From NCBI GenBank assembly GCA_024304995.1, contig JAMWZD010000003.1, positions 124,001 to 188,000 of the forward strand: a stretch of 64,000 nucleotides of DNA, in the 5' to 3' direction. Below, piece after piece: positions 51,004 through 61,695 of this stretch (position 1 is the stretch's first letter; every line of letters begins with the position of its first letter). The translations under genes and the position numbers were made by a program. This stretch comes from Rickettsiales bacterium (GTDB taxonomy: Bacteria; Pseudomonadota; Alphaproteobacteria; Rickettsiales; UBA998). The notes beneath the pieces are model-generated. The model searched no databases, was not told the origin of the DNA, and was given only the letters and a program-made list of their open reading frames with translations.

Positions 51004-53993
51004 TTCAGGTTGCGCTGCTTCCCGAAGAAGACTCCGCCGCCATATGAATTATCATTGCGTTCAAAATTAAAGTTTCCGCCAATTTCGGATGCATCCGTGC
51101 CGAACACAGCACCATTTACTGTTCCGCTCGTAAGTGGCACACCGCCATTTTCAACCAGACTTCCGTTAAATGTTGCATCACCTGTTCCTTCTACGCCCAT
51201 AATAGCGTCCAATTGCAGATTAACGTTTTCCGTCGGGAAGTTCAGGTCAAGCCTTGATACTTCGGTATTGAGTGTAGTACCGCCACCGCCATCTGTGAAG
51301 GTCAGGTCTGCTGCAACACTGCCAACCATATTTTTTGGCATACCTGAAGTATTGACCATTTGACCGTAGGCTTCACCTTTATAAGTACCTGTTTTTCCTA
51401 TCAACCCTATCTGAGTTCCCAGATTCTGGGTTACATCTCCCACAACATATGGAACCATATTTGCATAATCATTGCCGAACTCGGTGCCAGTGCGGTTGTT
51501 AAGATTCCCTGCCCAGACGCCCCATGTCACAAACTTACAATCATCACATTTATAGTCTGCGCCTGCTGTAATATTGCCCTGTGCGTTATTTATCAGATTG
51601 CCGCTTACAATAAATGCTTTGCTGGCTTCAGGCCCAGTATAGGCTTGTTCAAAAATATGCTCAACCTGATTCTGCTGCGCTGCATACATTTTATTATTTA
51701 AATATGTTCCGTTAGAAAAATCAGCGTTTACTGCATGAACATTGTAGGTTTCATCCTCATATTCCACTCTGATATTGCCGTTCATCGTACCGTTATTATT
51801 TACGGAAATGCTCACGTCGTTTATGTTTGTATTATGATAGATATCTGCCTTATGAGTGACACCTTCTGAACGTAGAATCGTGCCGGCTGCAAACCCTTTT
51901 TTAGTAATCGCTGTGGCAGGCACTCCCAATGAAGTGGCATAAGCATAATTTTCGTCAATTGTATCTCTTAATATCAGTGGGCTAACCCCTTTATTGGTTA
52001 TAGTGGTAGCAGTTGATGCAAAGTCGGCCTCTGCATCCCATGTTGCATTTGCATTATCCTGAAATGTTTTAAAATCCAGTGCAAAACCTTCTACAGGATT
52101 TCCATCTTTCCCAAAAAATGCTTTATTGTTCAAAGCTGCATATTGAGTATTTAATGGGTTGATTGTAGTTGCAGTCGATAATGGTGAGGTATATTTAAAA
52201 CGCTGTAGCTTTTCGTCTTTTACTTTACCAAAAACAACATGCGTATTACTATTCGTTGTGCCGTCTTCAAGCCATCCAACATACCCACCAAAACTGTTTC
52301 CTACATTGCCGCTTCTATCGTTCCAGTCTACATGCAATGTGTCCAAATTGTGATTCAACCCGCCAAAATGTGGAGTTTCCTCAGCAACGCCTAATACAGA
52401 ACGGTATGTTAGCACCCCATTTGAATGTAACGCAGCATTTGTATTTGTCATTGAGTGGTTGACTGAGTTGGTAATGGCATCTGCCATATCAGCCGCCGCA
52501 ATTTCATGTCCTAAAATGAAATTTGTCTGAATATTATTATCTGTCTCATCTTTTGTTTTGATAATTTTCATGCCCCCCATAGGTGAGACGGTCTGCGAAT
52601 AAATACGATTTGAGATATTACCGTTTTCTTCGTAATCATAGGTAGATCCATTAGTAATATTTCTAGGGATGACAACCGTGCTTACGCCTGACCCTCCATC
52701 CTGCAAGGTCAGTGTAATAGTGTCTGCGGTTGCGGAGGCAACGCTGACCTGCTCAGTTTCTAAAATCACATCAAATGTTGTGCCATCATTATTTTTATCC
52801 AGCTTCCAGAACCCCCCTGTTAAATATTCCACTGGTGGTGATGCTGGAGGAGTATTGGTTTGATCGTTGTTTGTTTGAGCATTATTTGTTGTATTGCCAA
52901 CTGGATTGGGAGTATTTCCAACAGCAGCGTTTACAACACGTGGTTTATTATCAGGTTTTGGCAATGGAGCGGCAAGTCCATCATCCACTGATGTGATATT
53001 CTGAGCGACAGGTGACTTAGCCTCAACGGGTTTATTGCCACTTTGTCCTGGTAGCGGATTGTTGGTTAAAGACTGCAACAGCCCAGCATCCTGATCAGCG
53101 CGGTTAATGCGGTCTGTCAAACGTTGTTGTGCAACATTGTCTCCCATTACAGATGTCATATCCATAGTTTCCGTGACAGGAATATTATCACCTACCATGA
53201 TAATAGGTTTTGGTGTTGGTACATTGGTTTTTGGCCGTTTTACCGTTGTTGGTGTGTTTGGTGACGGTGCGCCATTATCTGACATTTGTTTGAATGCTGG
53301 CGTTTGTTGCATCATGCCATCCACGTCTGATGGGGCAGGGGGTGCAACAACACCACCGCCCTGACCAGCATTATGCATGAAATTGTTAAGTTGTTGATTG
53401 ATAAGATTTGTTGGTAGCGGCACAGGCGGCATATTGGCATCATTCAGAGTAAAACCCGTGCCATATTCTGTAGTAATTTCTGTTTGCCCTGCCAGATTCG
53501 TCATGCTCATCTGGTCGCCATATAAAAATACGGCATCTGTCTGTCCTTCAGCGTTGATACTGGTATCCACAATACCACCGCGAATCCCGATAGTGGCGAC
53601 GGGTGTTTTAATATTAACAGATTTTTTCTTGGAAAGCGCACCGCCAATGAAGCGAAATGCGCCTTTGACGGATTTAATGCCCATCTCATCATTGTCTGAT
53701 CCGTTATAGACATATTTGTCTATCTTGATTTCCGAATTTTCGTTGATAGTAATAGTCGAGCGGTCTTTGAACACAAGCTGCGCTTTGCCATTTCCGTCCG
53801 TTTTCACTGTGTCATCCTGAAAAATATCATCACCCAGAGAGACTTTGCGTTCCTTGCCTTCTGCGCTTAACACTCTGACAGAATCATCCGCCGCGCCGAC
53901 CACACCAATTTTAATGGCAGAAAGGGCGGTGGTGGACATGAGCGCCATGCATGAGAATGTTAAAATAGTTAAAGCGGGGCGAGATTGAGACAT
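51000..53993 (-). CDS. FecR-domain surface protein with TbpB-like C-terminal barrel
   Basis: 997 residues. A signal peptide (ALTILTFSCMALMSTTALSA) is followed by a FecR domain: VRVLSAEGKERKVSLGDDIF, GNGKAQLVFKDRSTITINEN, FRFIGGALSKKKSVNIKTP, then ATIGIRGGIVDTS. Residues about 200-390 are a Pro/Asn/Gln-rich linker with MTSVMGDNVAQQRLTDRINR. The large C-terminal part is a beta-rich region ending in FGTDASEIGGNFNFERNDNS and YGGGVFFGKQ, the pattern of transferrin-binding-protein B-type barrels. It may be an outer-membrane or secreted scaffold. Encoded downstream of a TPR protein gene on the same strand. Confidence 0.82.
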   Translation of the reverse strand: MSQSRPALTILTFSCMALMSTTALSAIKIGVVGAADDSVRVLSAEGKERKVSLGDDIFQDDTVKTDGNGKAQLVFKDRSTITINENSEIKIDKYVYNGSDNDEMGIKSVKGAFRFIGGALSKKKSVNIKTPVATIGIRGGIVDTSINAEGQTDAVFLYGDQMSMTNLAGQTEITTEYGTGFTLNDANMPPVPLPTNLINQQLNNFMHNAGQGGGVVAPPAPSDVDGMMQQTPAFKQMSDNGAPSPNTPTTVKRPKTNVPTPKPIIMVGDNIPVTETMDMTSVMGDNVAQQRLTDRINRADQDAGLLQSLTNNPLPGQSGNKPVEAKSPVAQNITSVDDGLAAPLPKPDNKPRVVNAAVGNTPNPVGNTTNNAQTNNDQTNTPPASPPVEYLTGGFWKLDKNNDGTTFDVILETEQVSVASATADTITLTLQDGGSGVSTVVIPRNITNGSTYDYEENGNISNRIYSQTVSPMGGMKIIKTKDETDNNIQTNFILGHEIAAADMADAITNSVNHSMTNTNAALHSNGVLTYRSVLGVAEETPHFGGLNHNLDTLHVDWNDRSGNVGNSFGGYVGWLEDGTTNSNTHVVFGKVKDEKLQRFKYTSPLSTATTINPLNTQYAALNNKAFFGKDGNPVEGFALDFKTFQDNANATWDAEADFASTATTITNKGVSPLILRDTIDENYAYATSLGVPATAITKKGFAAGTILRSEGVTHKADIYHNTNINDVSISVNNNGTMNGNIRVEYEDETYNVHAVNADFSNGTYLNNKMYAAQQNQVEHIFEQAYTGPEASKAFIVSGNLINNAQGNITAGADYKCDDCKFVTWGVWAGNLNNRTGTEFGNDYANMVPYVVGDVTQNLGTQIGLIGKTGTYKGEAYGQMVNTSGMPKNMVGSVAADLTFTDGGGGTTLNTEVSRLDLNFPTENVNLQLDAIMGVEGTGDATFNGSLVENGGVPLTSGTVNGAVFGTDASEIGGNFNFERNDNSYGGGVFFGKQRNLN

Positions 53994-54040
53994 AATAATA
54001 ACCTGATATTTAATGTGGATATGCGCAGAGGAGGGGTGAC

Positions 54041-54454
54041 CTATAGTTTGTGCAAATAACGTTTCGCGCGGGATTTGCTTTCTTCGGATGCCTTATCATC
54101 CTGCATGACAAGAGATAAATGTTTATTGGCAACATCATATGAATTCAGCAGATAATATAATACGCCGACTTCAACGCGGATGTTGGAAAGGTCGGGGTTG
54201 AACATGAGCAGCCGTTCCAGAGGTGGGATAGCAGATTCATAATCGCCAATTTTAACGGCTGCTTCTGAATATTTCAGCGCTGCCTGAACGTCGGACGGGT
54301 TTTTGTAACTTTCTTCAAACGCCTGTTGAAATTCTTCGTGGTTATTTGCCATTGCAGCGTTGCATAGCATAAGCACGCAGAAAGTGAATAATGCGTAGCA
54401 CGCAATGCGCAGAATGTGGGTGTGAAGTGATTCTTTTTGTGCTGATTGTGTCAT
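54041..54454 (-). CDS. Secreted tetratricopeptide repeat protein
   Basis: 137 residues from ATG 54454 (GGAGA upstream; a longer in-frame ATG lies at 54469). A signal peptide (ILRIACYALFTFCVLMLCNA) precedes about two TPR units (VQAALKYSEAAVKIGDYESA, then IPPLERLLMFNPDLSNIRVE and VGVLYYLLNSYDVANKHL). It is 47 bases upstream of the FecR-domain gene in the same direction. TPR plus FecR-domain pairs occur in proteobacterial secreted-protein loci; I infer that this one helps to assemble or recognise the large FecR protein. Confidence 0.82.
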   Translation of the reverse strand: MTQSAQKESLHTHILRIACYALFTFCVLMLCNAAMANNHEEFQQAFEESYKNPSDVQAALKYSEAAVKIGDYESAIPPLERLLMFNPDLSNIRVEVGVLYYLLNSYDVANKHLSLVMQDDKASEESKSRAKRYLHKL

Positions 54455-54542
54455 AGTACATTTCTCCATGACACCAATATACTAGTTAAAAGTTAACAAT
54501 TCCTAATTATATAAAATGCAATATTAATTTATGTTGATGGGG

Positions 54543-55310
54543 TTATTCTTTTGGAGCGTTTTTAACAGCGGCTTGAAATGCCTCAACGCAAGGAGTGTTT
54601 AACTTTTTGAATGGTTCAACACCTTTTAAAGCCTCAATGTCTTCACTTGTAGCAACAAAATCAGAACCTTCAAACTGTGAAAATAGTGTATTATATGTTT
54701 GTTGATCAAGTGCATCTTCTGGCGGCACTACACACGTCATAGTAAACATTGAAACAGGAAAACTAAATATTGGGTCTTCGGTTTGGTCGCGTAGATTAAA
54801 AGAAACATCGTTTTCGTTAAGAACTTTGAGCAACTTTGCTGTTCTTAAAATACTTTCCTTACTAGTATTATCTTTTGGATATATGTTATGTTTTAGCCAT
54901 CCATCATTGATAGATACTTTCACACCATTCTTTAGAAGCCAGTCTATCACTACAAAATATGCATCAGATGGTTTTGGAGTAACGGTGTAATCTATTAAAT
55001 CATCATTTTGTAATGCAATTTGAAGGGCTACTTCAAAAGGGGTAAGCTTCTGTTTTGGATGTTTAACATTTAAATCCATGCCAGCATCACGCATTTTTTC
55101 CAGTTTAGAAATATCCGCTTCAAACACTGCAATATGCACATTATAAGATGCAAAATCTTCATGAAACATCGCTAGGTCATACTTTCTTTGAAGTGCTGCC
55201 AGCTTGGCTTCTCCCTCGCGCTTTGCTTTACCAGAACCAAGGGCGAAGGCAATAAATATCAGCCCCACAAAGAGGATTGCTGAAGCGATAGACTTAACTA
55301 ATTTTCCCAT
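54543..55310 (-). CDS. Membrane-anchored protein with ankyrin-like repeats
   Basis: 255 residues. One N-terminal helix ([20 protein letters not shown]) would anchor it in the inner membrane. The soluble part contains ankyrin-like units ([18 protein letters not shown], then [31 protein letters not shown]), with weak matches, and no enzyme motif. Its ATG lies inside the last codons of secA (17-base overlap), so it is likely translated from the secA transcript. More AT-rich than secA. Role unknown. Confidence 0.7.
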   Translation of the reverse strand: MGKLVKSIASAILFVGLIFIAFALGSGKAKREGEAKLAALQRKYDLAMFHEDFASYNVHIAVFEADISKLEKMRDAGMDLNVKHPKQKLTPFEVALQIALQNDDLIDYTVTPKPSDAYFVVIDWLLKNGVKVSINDGWLKHNIYPKDNTSKESILRTAKLLKVLNENDVSFNLRDQTEDPIFSFPVSMFTMTCVVPPEDALDQQTYNTLFSQFEGSDFVATSEDIEALKGVEPFKKLNTPCVEAFQAAVKNAPKE

Positions 55311-58002
55311 GACACTGCTTATATTTCTTGCCAGAACCGCATGGGCAAGGCTCGTTTCTGCCTACGCGACCCCATGTGTTTGGAGCGGCGGGGTCGCGGT
55401 CTTCTGGGCGGACTCGGTTTAGGGCGAAGGTTTGTGCGCTGTCATTTGGGTCTGGTTGCACGGCGGGGTCTATTCTGCCTTCCTGCATCCGCTGTTCACG
55501 CTCTATTGCTTCAATCGCTTCAGGTGGCATTTCCATGCGAATCTGCAGATGGGCGAGGCGGGTGATCACCACTTCACGCAAATGATTGAGCATATGCTCA
55601 AACAAGGTAAATGCTTCCTGCTTATATTCATTAAGAGGGTCTTTCTGCCCATATGCACGCAAGCCAATGCCTGATCGCAGATGATCGAGTGAGAGCAAAT
55701 GATCCTTCCACAACTGATCAAGTGATTCCAGCAAAATGCGCTTCTCAGCAATGCGCATAATTTCTTCACCGTAGGCTTCCAGTTTTTGCTGATGCTGCGC
55801 AGCCGTGGCTTCAGCTAAACGTTCCAGCATTTCTTCTGTGCCGATGCCGTCTTCCTGCGCCCAGTCTTTCACTGGCAATTCCAGTCCATACACACGGTAG
55901 ATCTCTTTATACAACCCATCCAGGTCCCACTGATCTGCATAGGATTTTGCGCTCATATGGTCATTAATGATGGTTTCGTTCACATCTTCGCGCATTTCTT
56001 CCACGCTGTCAGACACGTCATTAGTGTCCATCAATTCCAGTCGCTGTTCGTAAATCACTTTGCGCTGGTCATTCATGACATCATCAAATTTGAGGATGTT
56101 TTTGCGAATGTCAAAGTTGCGGCCTTCCACCTTGCCCTGCGCACGTTCCAGCGCCTTGTTCATCCAAGGATGCGTAATCGCTTCGCCTTCTTTCAGACCG
56201 AATTTCTGCAACATGCCATCAATGCGCTCTGAACCGAAAATGCGCATCAGATCATCTTCCAAGGAGATGAAGAAGCTCGATGCACCAGGGTCCCCCTGAC
56301 GACCTGAACGTCCGCGCAACTGATTGTCAATACGGCGGGATTCATGACGTTCCGTGCCGATGACATATAGCCCGCCAGCCTCAAGCACAATCTGTTTGTC
56401 ACGCTCAATCTGCGCTTTGAGTTCTTTAACTTTGTTGTCAAATGCATCACCTTCCAGCCCAGCAGCTTCACGCTCAATCAGCATTTCGAGGTTTCCACCC
56501 AGCTTAATATCCGTTCCGCGCCCCGCCATGTTGGTGGCAATCGTCACTGCTGCAGGGCGACCCGCCTGTGCCACAATAAAGGCTTCCTGCTCGTGGTGGC
56601 GCGCATTTAATACGTGATGTGGAATCTTCGCCTTTTTGAGCGCTTTTGACAATGTTTCGGAACGTTCAATGCTCACCGTGCCCACCAGAACAGGCTGTTT
56701 GCGTTCATAACATTCTTTCACCAGCTCTACTACGGCGAGGTCTTTTTCTTCCTTTGTGCGGTAAATTTCGTCATCATAATCTTTACGGGCAACAGGCAGG
56801 TTGGTTGGGATTTCCACCACTTCCAGTCCATAAATATCGTTAAATTCATCCGCTTCGGTCATCGCCGTGCCTGTCATCCCTGCAAGTTTCGGATAGGTTC
56901 TGAAATAATTCTGGAAAGTGATGCTGGCAAGCGTCTGGTTTTCATTCTGAATGTTCACGCCTTCTTTGGCTTCAATCGCCTGATGCAGCCCTTCGGACAA
57001 TCTGCGACCTTCCATCATGCGGCCTGTAAATTCATCAATCAGAATCACCTGACCGTCTTTGACGATATAATCATTTTCCGCAACAAACATTTTGTGCGCA
57101 CGCAATGCCTGATTGACGTGATGCACCAGCGACACATTATCAATGTCATACATGGTGGCGTTTTCTTCCATCAGGCCATTATCTTTAAGCAGCTGTTCCA
57201 TAAACGCCGTGCCATCGTCATTCAGCGTAACGTTCTTGGCTTTTTCATCAATTTCATAATGATCTTCGCTTAATTGCGGAATTAACTCATTAATCTGAAT
57301 ATAGAGCGCAGAATTATCTTCTGTTGGACCAGAGATAATGAGCGGCGTGCGCGCTTCATCAATTAAAATAGAATCCACTTCATCAATCACTGCAAAATTG
57401 AATGTTCGCTGCACCATGTGGTCACGCGAAAATTTCATGTTATCGCGCAGATAATCAAAGCCATATTCGTTGTTTGTACCATAGGTAATATCTGCAGCAT
57501 ATGCCTGCTGGCGCTCATATTCATTCTGGTTATGCATAATCACGCCAACGCTTAAGCCGAGGAAGTGATAAAGCTCGCCCATCCATTCTGCATCACGTTC
57601 TGCGAGATAGTCATTCACGGTGACCACATGCACACCTTTGCCTTCCAGCGCGTTGAGATATACCGCTAAGGTTGCTACCAGTGTTTTCCCTTCACCTGTT
57701 TTCATTTCGGCAATGCGCCCCTCATGCAGCACCATGCCGCCAATGAGCTGCACATCATAATGACGCATACCCATAACGCGGGTTGCTGCTTCGCGCACGG
57801 TGGCGAAGGCTTCTACCAGTATACTATCCAGCGTTTCCCCTTCATTCAGGCGTTTGCGGAACTCTCCCGTCTTGCCCTGCAATTCCATGTCACTCATGCT
57901 GGAATATTCATCCGCAAGGGCATTAATTGCTTCCACATTTCTGCGATAGTTCTTTAACAAACGGTCATTTGCTGAACCGAAAATCTTTTTTGCTATATTC
58001 AT
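55294..58002 (-). CDS. secA: Preprotein translocase ATPase SecA
   Basis: 902 residues from ATG 58002 (58008 is an alternative). Domains in order: NBD1 with Walker [24 protein letters not shown]-type motif ([20 protein letters not shown]), [16 protein letters not shown], and the DEVD box in [17 protein letters not shown]; the PPXD; NBD2 with [14 protein letters not shown] and [13 protein letters not shown]; the helical scaffold; and the zinc-binding SEC-C tail [17 protein letters not shown]. It drives protein export through SecYEG. An ankyrin-like gene overlaps its end. Confidence 0.98.
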   Translation of the reverse strand: MNIAKKIFGSANDRLLKNYRRNVEAINALADEYSSMSDMELQGKTGEFRKRLNEGETLDSILVEAFATVREAATRVMGMRHYDVQLIGGMVLHEGRIAEMKTGEGKTLVATLAVYLNALEGKGVHVVTVNDYLAERDAEWMGELYHFLGLSVGVIMHNQNEYERQQAYAADITYGTNNEYGFDYLRDNMKFSRDHMVQRTFNFAVIDEVDSILIDEARTPLIISGPTEDNSALYIQINELIPQLSEDHYEIDEKAKNVTLNDDGTAFMEQLLKDNGLMEENATMYDIDNVSLVHHVNQALRAHKMFVAENDYIVKDGQVILIDEFTGRMMEGRRLSEGLHQAIEAKEGVNIQNENQTLASITFQNYFRTYPKLAGMTGTAMTEADEFNDIYGLEVVEIPTNLPVARKDYDDEIYRTKEEKDLAVVELVKECYERKQPVLVGTVSIERSETLSKALKKAKIPHHVLNARHHEQEAFIVAQAGRPAAVTIATNMAGRGTDIKLGGNLEMLIEREAAGLEGDAFDNKVKELKAQIERDKQIVLEAGGLYVIGTERHESRRIDNQLRGRSGRQGDPGASSFFISLEDDLMRIFGSERIDGMLQKFGLKEGEAITHPWMNKALERAQGKVEGRNFDIRKNILKFDDVMNDQRKVIYEQRLELMDTNDVSDSVEEMREDVNETIINDHMSAKSYADQWDLDGLYKEIYRVYGLELPVKDWAQEDGIGTEEMLERLAEATAAQHQQKLEAYGEEIMRIAEKRILLESLDQLWKDHLLSLDHLRSGIGLRAYGQKDPLNEYKQEAFTLFEHMLNHLREVVITRLAHLQIRMEMPPEAIEAIEREQRMQEGRIDPAVQPDPNDSAQTFALNRVRPEDRDPAAPNTWGRVGRNEPCPCGSGKKYKQCHGKIS

Positions 58003-58117
58003 TACCATGCCATCATATGTAATGCGAAAGCGTGGCAAGGTCTATAGTCATTTCAAAATAATATGACTTGTCAGCTTATTTTAACTCAGGGCAATATTTA
58101 ATGTGTGTATTAAACGC

Positions 58118-58153
58118 AAAAAAGGCTGCGCCAGAATATGCGCAGCCTTTTTT
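58118..58153 (-). terminator. Terminator of the 58170 RTX gene, bidirectional type
   Basis: AAAAAAGGCTGCG (58118-58130) pairs with CGCAGCCTTTTTT (58141-58153) around a 10-base loop. It lies just past the stop of the minus-strand RTX gene, upstream of secA. Confidence 0.9.
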
Positions 58154-58169
58154 GTGCTGAACTAATCCA

Positions 58170-61100
58170 TTAAGCAAAAATGAAATCGTTAGCTGAAATA
58201 TCTGCAGAAACGTCACCTTCTATGATAAGCTCAAAACCCGTCTGATCATTGATAATTCGGGTCTGGAAATTTTCAATATCGTCAAAGACCCGAACTTCAT
58301 TTGCTTGAGTGTAACTATTATAGCTGAATGCGGTGAAACCAAGAGCAGATACGTCAATTTTATCCACATAAATCTCATAATCAGTGATGATGTCAATTCC
58401 AGTATTTTCATGGCTATCATTAATTGAATAAAACGCAAATATATCCATCTCATCAGCGCCACCAGTCAACGTATCCTCGCCTACGCCACCATTTAATGTA
58501 TCTTCGCCTAAACCGCCGTAAATATCATCATTTCCTGCACCACCGTGAAGCACGTCATTACCACCGAAAAAGCTATGACTTCCGTAGATAACATCATCTC
58601 CGTTTTGTCCGTAAATAGTGTCATTTCCATTATTGCCGTAAAGTGAGTCATTTCCTGCACGTCCTAAAATAAGGTCGTTTCCATCTCCGCCAACAATTTC
58701 ATTATCAACGTTATCACCTTTTAGCTGGTCATTATTGTTGCCACCGCTGAATATTTCGATGTCAGTGAAAACATCACCCAATGCAGCACCTTTATTTTCA
58801 GTCTGGTTAAGCAAGTCAATTTTAATATATTCATCAACATCGAGATAGTTTAAGAGATCTCTGCCGTTGCCACCGTCAAGCCGATCAAAGCCTGCGCTTG
58901 CGAAGAATGTATCATTGCCGCCAGCGCCAAAAATAACATCATCAAATTCCGTGCCAGCAAAAGACTCGTCTGCGTCTGTGCCTTCAATTGAATCGCCCAA
59001 GCCTGCATTCGGGTCAACATAGAACAGGAAATCTTCTGCGCTGAAATCTTCTGGTGCTACATTATCCAGGAATATTTGCTGTCCTTCAGGAAGACCAATG
59101 CGCATTGGATCAGGTCCGAAAGATTCAAATACTAACCCTTCAAAGCCTCCGTTATAATTAATGAACGCAGTCAGGTCGATAATGTTAGTGCCTTTGTCAA
59201 AGTCACTGATAAAATCTGTTGTTCCTGCATCCAGTCCAATAACAAATATATCATTACCGTCACCACCAATAAACGTGTTATTGCCACGTCCACCATCTAT
59301 GGTGTCATCGCCTGCACCACCTCTCATAAAGTCGTTGCCACCCTGACCATATATTCTGTCATTGCCATCAGACCCTTCAAGCGTATCTTCACCACCGCGA
59401 CCAAGCAAAATATCGTCACCTGCATTGCCGACAACACTATTATCTGCATTATCGCCTTTGATAGTATCGTTAAATTCAGTACCGGCTACATTTTCCACGT
59501 TGATTATGGAGTTATTTAATGCTGCACCTTTATTTTTGGTTGGGTTGGCAAGGTCAATATCTGCCCCTTGAGTTGCTGCTGAAAAGTCAACTAAGTCTCT
59601 ACCTTCGCCGCCATCAATAGTGTTGCTACCCTGAACATCCGTGAATACATCATCTCCAGTGCCGCCATTGAGCACATCATCACCCATTAATCCGTTAATG
59701 GTATCGTTGCCTGCATTGCCGTTAAGTGTATCGTTTAATTCATCTCCAATAATAACTTCGCTTGCATCTGTTCCATCAAACAAAACTGGCGTTGGTCCAA
59801 ATGCAGACAAATCAATCTCTGCTACATATAAATCCTGCGCATTATTATCATCATTTTCAACGAGTGAGGACTTTGTGGAGAATAACAACTTTGTACCATC
59901 TGAAGAGAGCCTGAAGTCAATATCTACACCAAACTCAAATTCTGTTCCATCAGTATCCGTCAACCGCACAATTTTACCAGACTCAATGTCCTTCATGAAA
60001 AGGTCACCTGCAAGATTATTATCGCCTTCTACCAGATTCGATGCGTCACTTCTGAAAATAACTTTTGAACTATCCGCGGTGAAATAAGTGTTCAATTGAT
60101 TAGTGTCATTCCAGTTAAAATGTCTTATGTAAGACCTTCCATTTCCCTGTTCACCATTCTCAGATTCGCTAAGGCGTGTAGTCTCATTAGTTTCAAGATT
60201 TTTTATAAATACGTCTTCAAAGTCATTTGTATCATTATCAGTAAGGTCTGAGGCAGTTGAAGAAAATAACACATATTTACCATCCGGAGAGAAAACTGCT
60301 GGAAGATGTCCTAAATTTTCAGTGTCATTACCCTCTGAGTCTGTAAGTATTCTAGTCACCTTACCAGTGCGAATATCTTTTACATATAGGTTCGTTGATG
60401 GGACTGAATCTTTACCAGATATAAGATTCGTTGCTGAACTTAAAAATGCTACCTTCTCACCATCTGCTGAGAATGAGATGTTTGAGTTGGATGATGATCT
60501 ATCTGCCGCTACACCAGAATCACTATTACTGATTAAGGTAATATTTTTGCTGTCAGGATTGAATAAATACATATCCGTGAAATTGTTAGTGTCATCATTT
60601 GTTAATTGCCAGGGGGAAGAAAATAAAAGATCACCATTTGAAGAAGTGAAATAAACACGGTTTGCCATGGTAAAGTCATTGCCAAATGCATCAATATCCA
60701 ACTGAGTAGTTAAAGGTTCATCCGCATCGAAATTTACTTGAAAAATGTCATATTCAGAACTGATTGTATCGTAAGCAGAAAAAGTCAGATTTGTTTGATT
60801 TACAGGAAATGAGGGCAGAGCCTTGGAAATGTGCTGCTCAGAATCTACGCCGTTGCTTGCAATAAAATTTTCACCTGAAATCAGATCCTTTACTACAATC
60901 TCATTTGGAGTTGAACGACTATCATATTCAAATGCTAATTTATTACCATCCTGTGAGAAAATAGCGCGCAATATTCTGCTATAATCGCTATCTTCTTCGT
61001 ATGGTGTACCATCACTATTTGTTTCAATTCTGGTTAATTCACCATTTTCAATATTTTTAACATAAAATTCGCTCCTTCCATAACTTGTCTGATTAAAAAG

Positions 61101-61229
61101 AGTAGGTGATGTTTGAAATATAACCTTTTCACCATTAGGAGAAAAACCAACCTCCTTAAAGCTTGACGAGCGGGATGAAATCCCTTCGGATGTTTCACTG
61201 ACACGTTGAAAAGAAGATACTAAAGACAT
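58170..61229 (-). CDS. Large RTX protein with WD40-like/TolB-like propeller N-terminus
   Basis: 1019 residues from ATG 61229, chosen because MSLVSSFQRVSET matches the start of the neighbouring short gene ([13 protein letters not shown]); the longer frame opens in an AT-rich leader. Residues 25-490 contain repeated PD40/TolB-type blades (FSPNGEKVIFQTS, FSQDGNKLAFEYDSR, FSADGEKVAFLSSATNL, FSPDGKYVLFSSTASDL, LSSDGTKLLFSTKSSL). From about 500 onward come two RTX blocks (GNAGNDTINGLMGDDVLNGG; GNAGDDILLGRGGEDTLEGS) separated by a conserved spacer that recurs (RDLVDFSAATQGADIDL and RDLLNYLDVDEYIKIDL). Probably exported by a T1SS; calcium-stabilised surface or secreted protein. No signal peptide. Confidence 0.88.
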   Translation of the reverse strand: MSLVSSFQRVSETSEGISSRSSSFKEVGFSPNGEKVIFQTSPTLFNQTSYGRSEFYVKNIENGELTRIETNSDGTPYEEDSDYSRILRAIFSQDGNKLAFEYDSRSTPNEIVVKDLISGENFIASNGVDSEQHISKALPSFPVNQTNLTFSAYDTISSEYDIFQVNFDADEPLTTQLDIDAFGNDFTMANRVYFTSSNGDLLFSSPWQLTNDDTNNFTDMYLFNPDSKNITLISNSDSGVAADRSSSNSNISFSADGEKVAFLSSATNLISGKDSVPSTNLYVKDIRTGKVTRILTDSEGNDTENLGHLPAVFSPDGKYVLFSSTASDLTDNDTNDFEDVFIKNLETNETTRLSESENGEQGNGRSYIRHFNWNDTNQLNTYFTADSSKVIFRSDASNLVEGDNNLAGDLFMKDIESGKIVRLTDTDGTEFEFGVDIDFRLSSDGTKLLFSTKSSLVENDDNNAQDLYVAEIDLSAFGPTPVLFDGTDASEVIIGDELNDTLNGNAGNDTINGLMGDDVLNGGTGDDVFTDVQGSNTIDGGEGRDLVDFSAATQGADIDLANPTKNKGAALNNSIINVENVAGTEFNDTIKGDNADNSVVGNAGDDILLGRGGEDTLEGSDGNDRIYGQGGNDFMRGGAGDDTIDGGRGNNTFIGGDGNDIFVIGLDAGTTDFISDFDKGTNIIDLTAFINYNGGFEGLVFESFGPDPMRIGLPEGQQIFLDNVAPEDFSAEDFLFYVDPNAGLGDSIEGTDADESFAGTEFDDVIFGAGGNDTFFASAGFDRLDGGNGRDLLNYLDVDEYIKIDLLNQTENKGAALGDVFTDIEIFSGGNNNDQLKGDNVDNEIVGGDGNDLILGRAGNDSLYGNNGNDTIYGQNGDDVIYGSHSFFGGNDVLHGGAGNDDIYGGLGEDTLNGGVGEDTLTGGADEMDIFAFYSINDSHENTGIDIITDYEIYVDKIDVSALGFTAFSYNSYTQANEVRVFDDIENFQTRIINDQTGFELIIEGDVSADISANDFIFA

Positions 61230-61455
61230 AAAAAAAACCGTTATTTTAATGAACAAAAATTTATGTTTTGAATTAGTAATCTATAACTATATGAAAATCA
61301 AGGTATATTTATTTATGATTAATAACTGTATAAGATGTATAACGTAACGCTTTATATTGCGGTGCATTATTACGTATTAAATTGAATAACTAAGATAATT
61401 TAATATCTGTCATATTGTGTGAGAGTAGTTTGCATGTGTCGCTTAACTACATGCC

Positions 61456-61490
61456 AAAAAAAAGGACGCGTATCAATACGCGCCCTTTTT
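61456..61490 (-). terminator. Terminator of the ohr remnant
   Basis: GGACGCGTAT pairs with ATACGCGCCC (one mismatch), flanked by A and T runs. It lies 17 bases past the stop of the minus-strand short gene at 61507. The rest of 61230-61506 is AT-rich and shows no gene. Confidence 0.85.
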
Positions 61491-61506
61491 AAAAATTAAA
61501 TGAAGT

Positions 61507-61695
61507 TTATACAGTTGTTTTTAGTTCTACATCAACGTTATTGCGCGTTGCGTTTGAGTATGGGCAGACTATATGAGCTTTTTCAACCAGTGAATCCAGC
61601 GTTTCTTTTTCATACCTGCTGCTGAACCTGCCAACATTATCTGAATACCCATCAAAAGTTTCTGTAGTACGTTGAAAATTGGCAGCAAATGACAT
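61507..61695 (-). pseudogene. Chimeric short gene: RTX-type start joined to the tail of an Ohr/OsmC peroxidase
   Basis: 62 residues. The last 25 ([20 protein letters not shown], then VELKTTV) match the C-terminus of organic hydroperoxide resistance protein Ohr, including the second catalytic Cys (C44) in VCPYSNATR. The preceding ~115 residues of Ohr, with the first catalytic Cys, are missing. Residues 1-13 instead match the start of the large RTX protein next door. The frame is open, has AGAGGATG before the ATG, and ends by a terminator. I infer recombination that left an ohr fragment under an RTX-like start. Peroxidase activity is very unlikely, but a peptide may be made. Confidence 0.7.
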
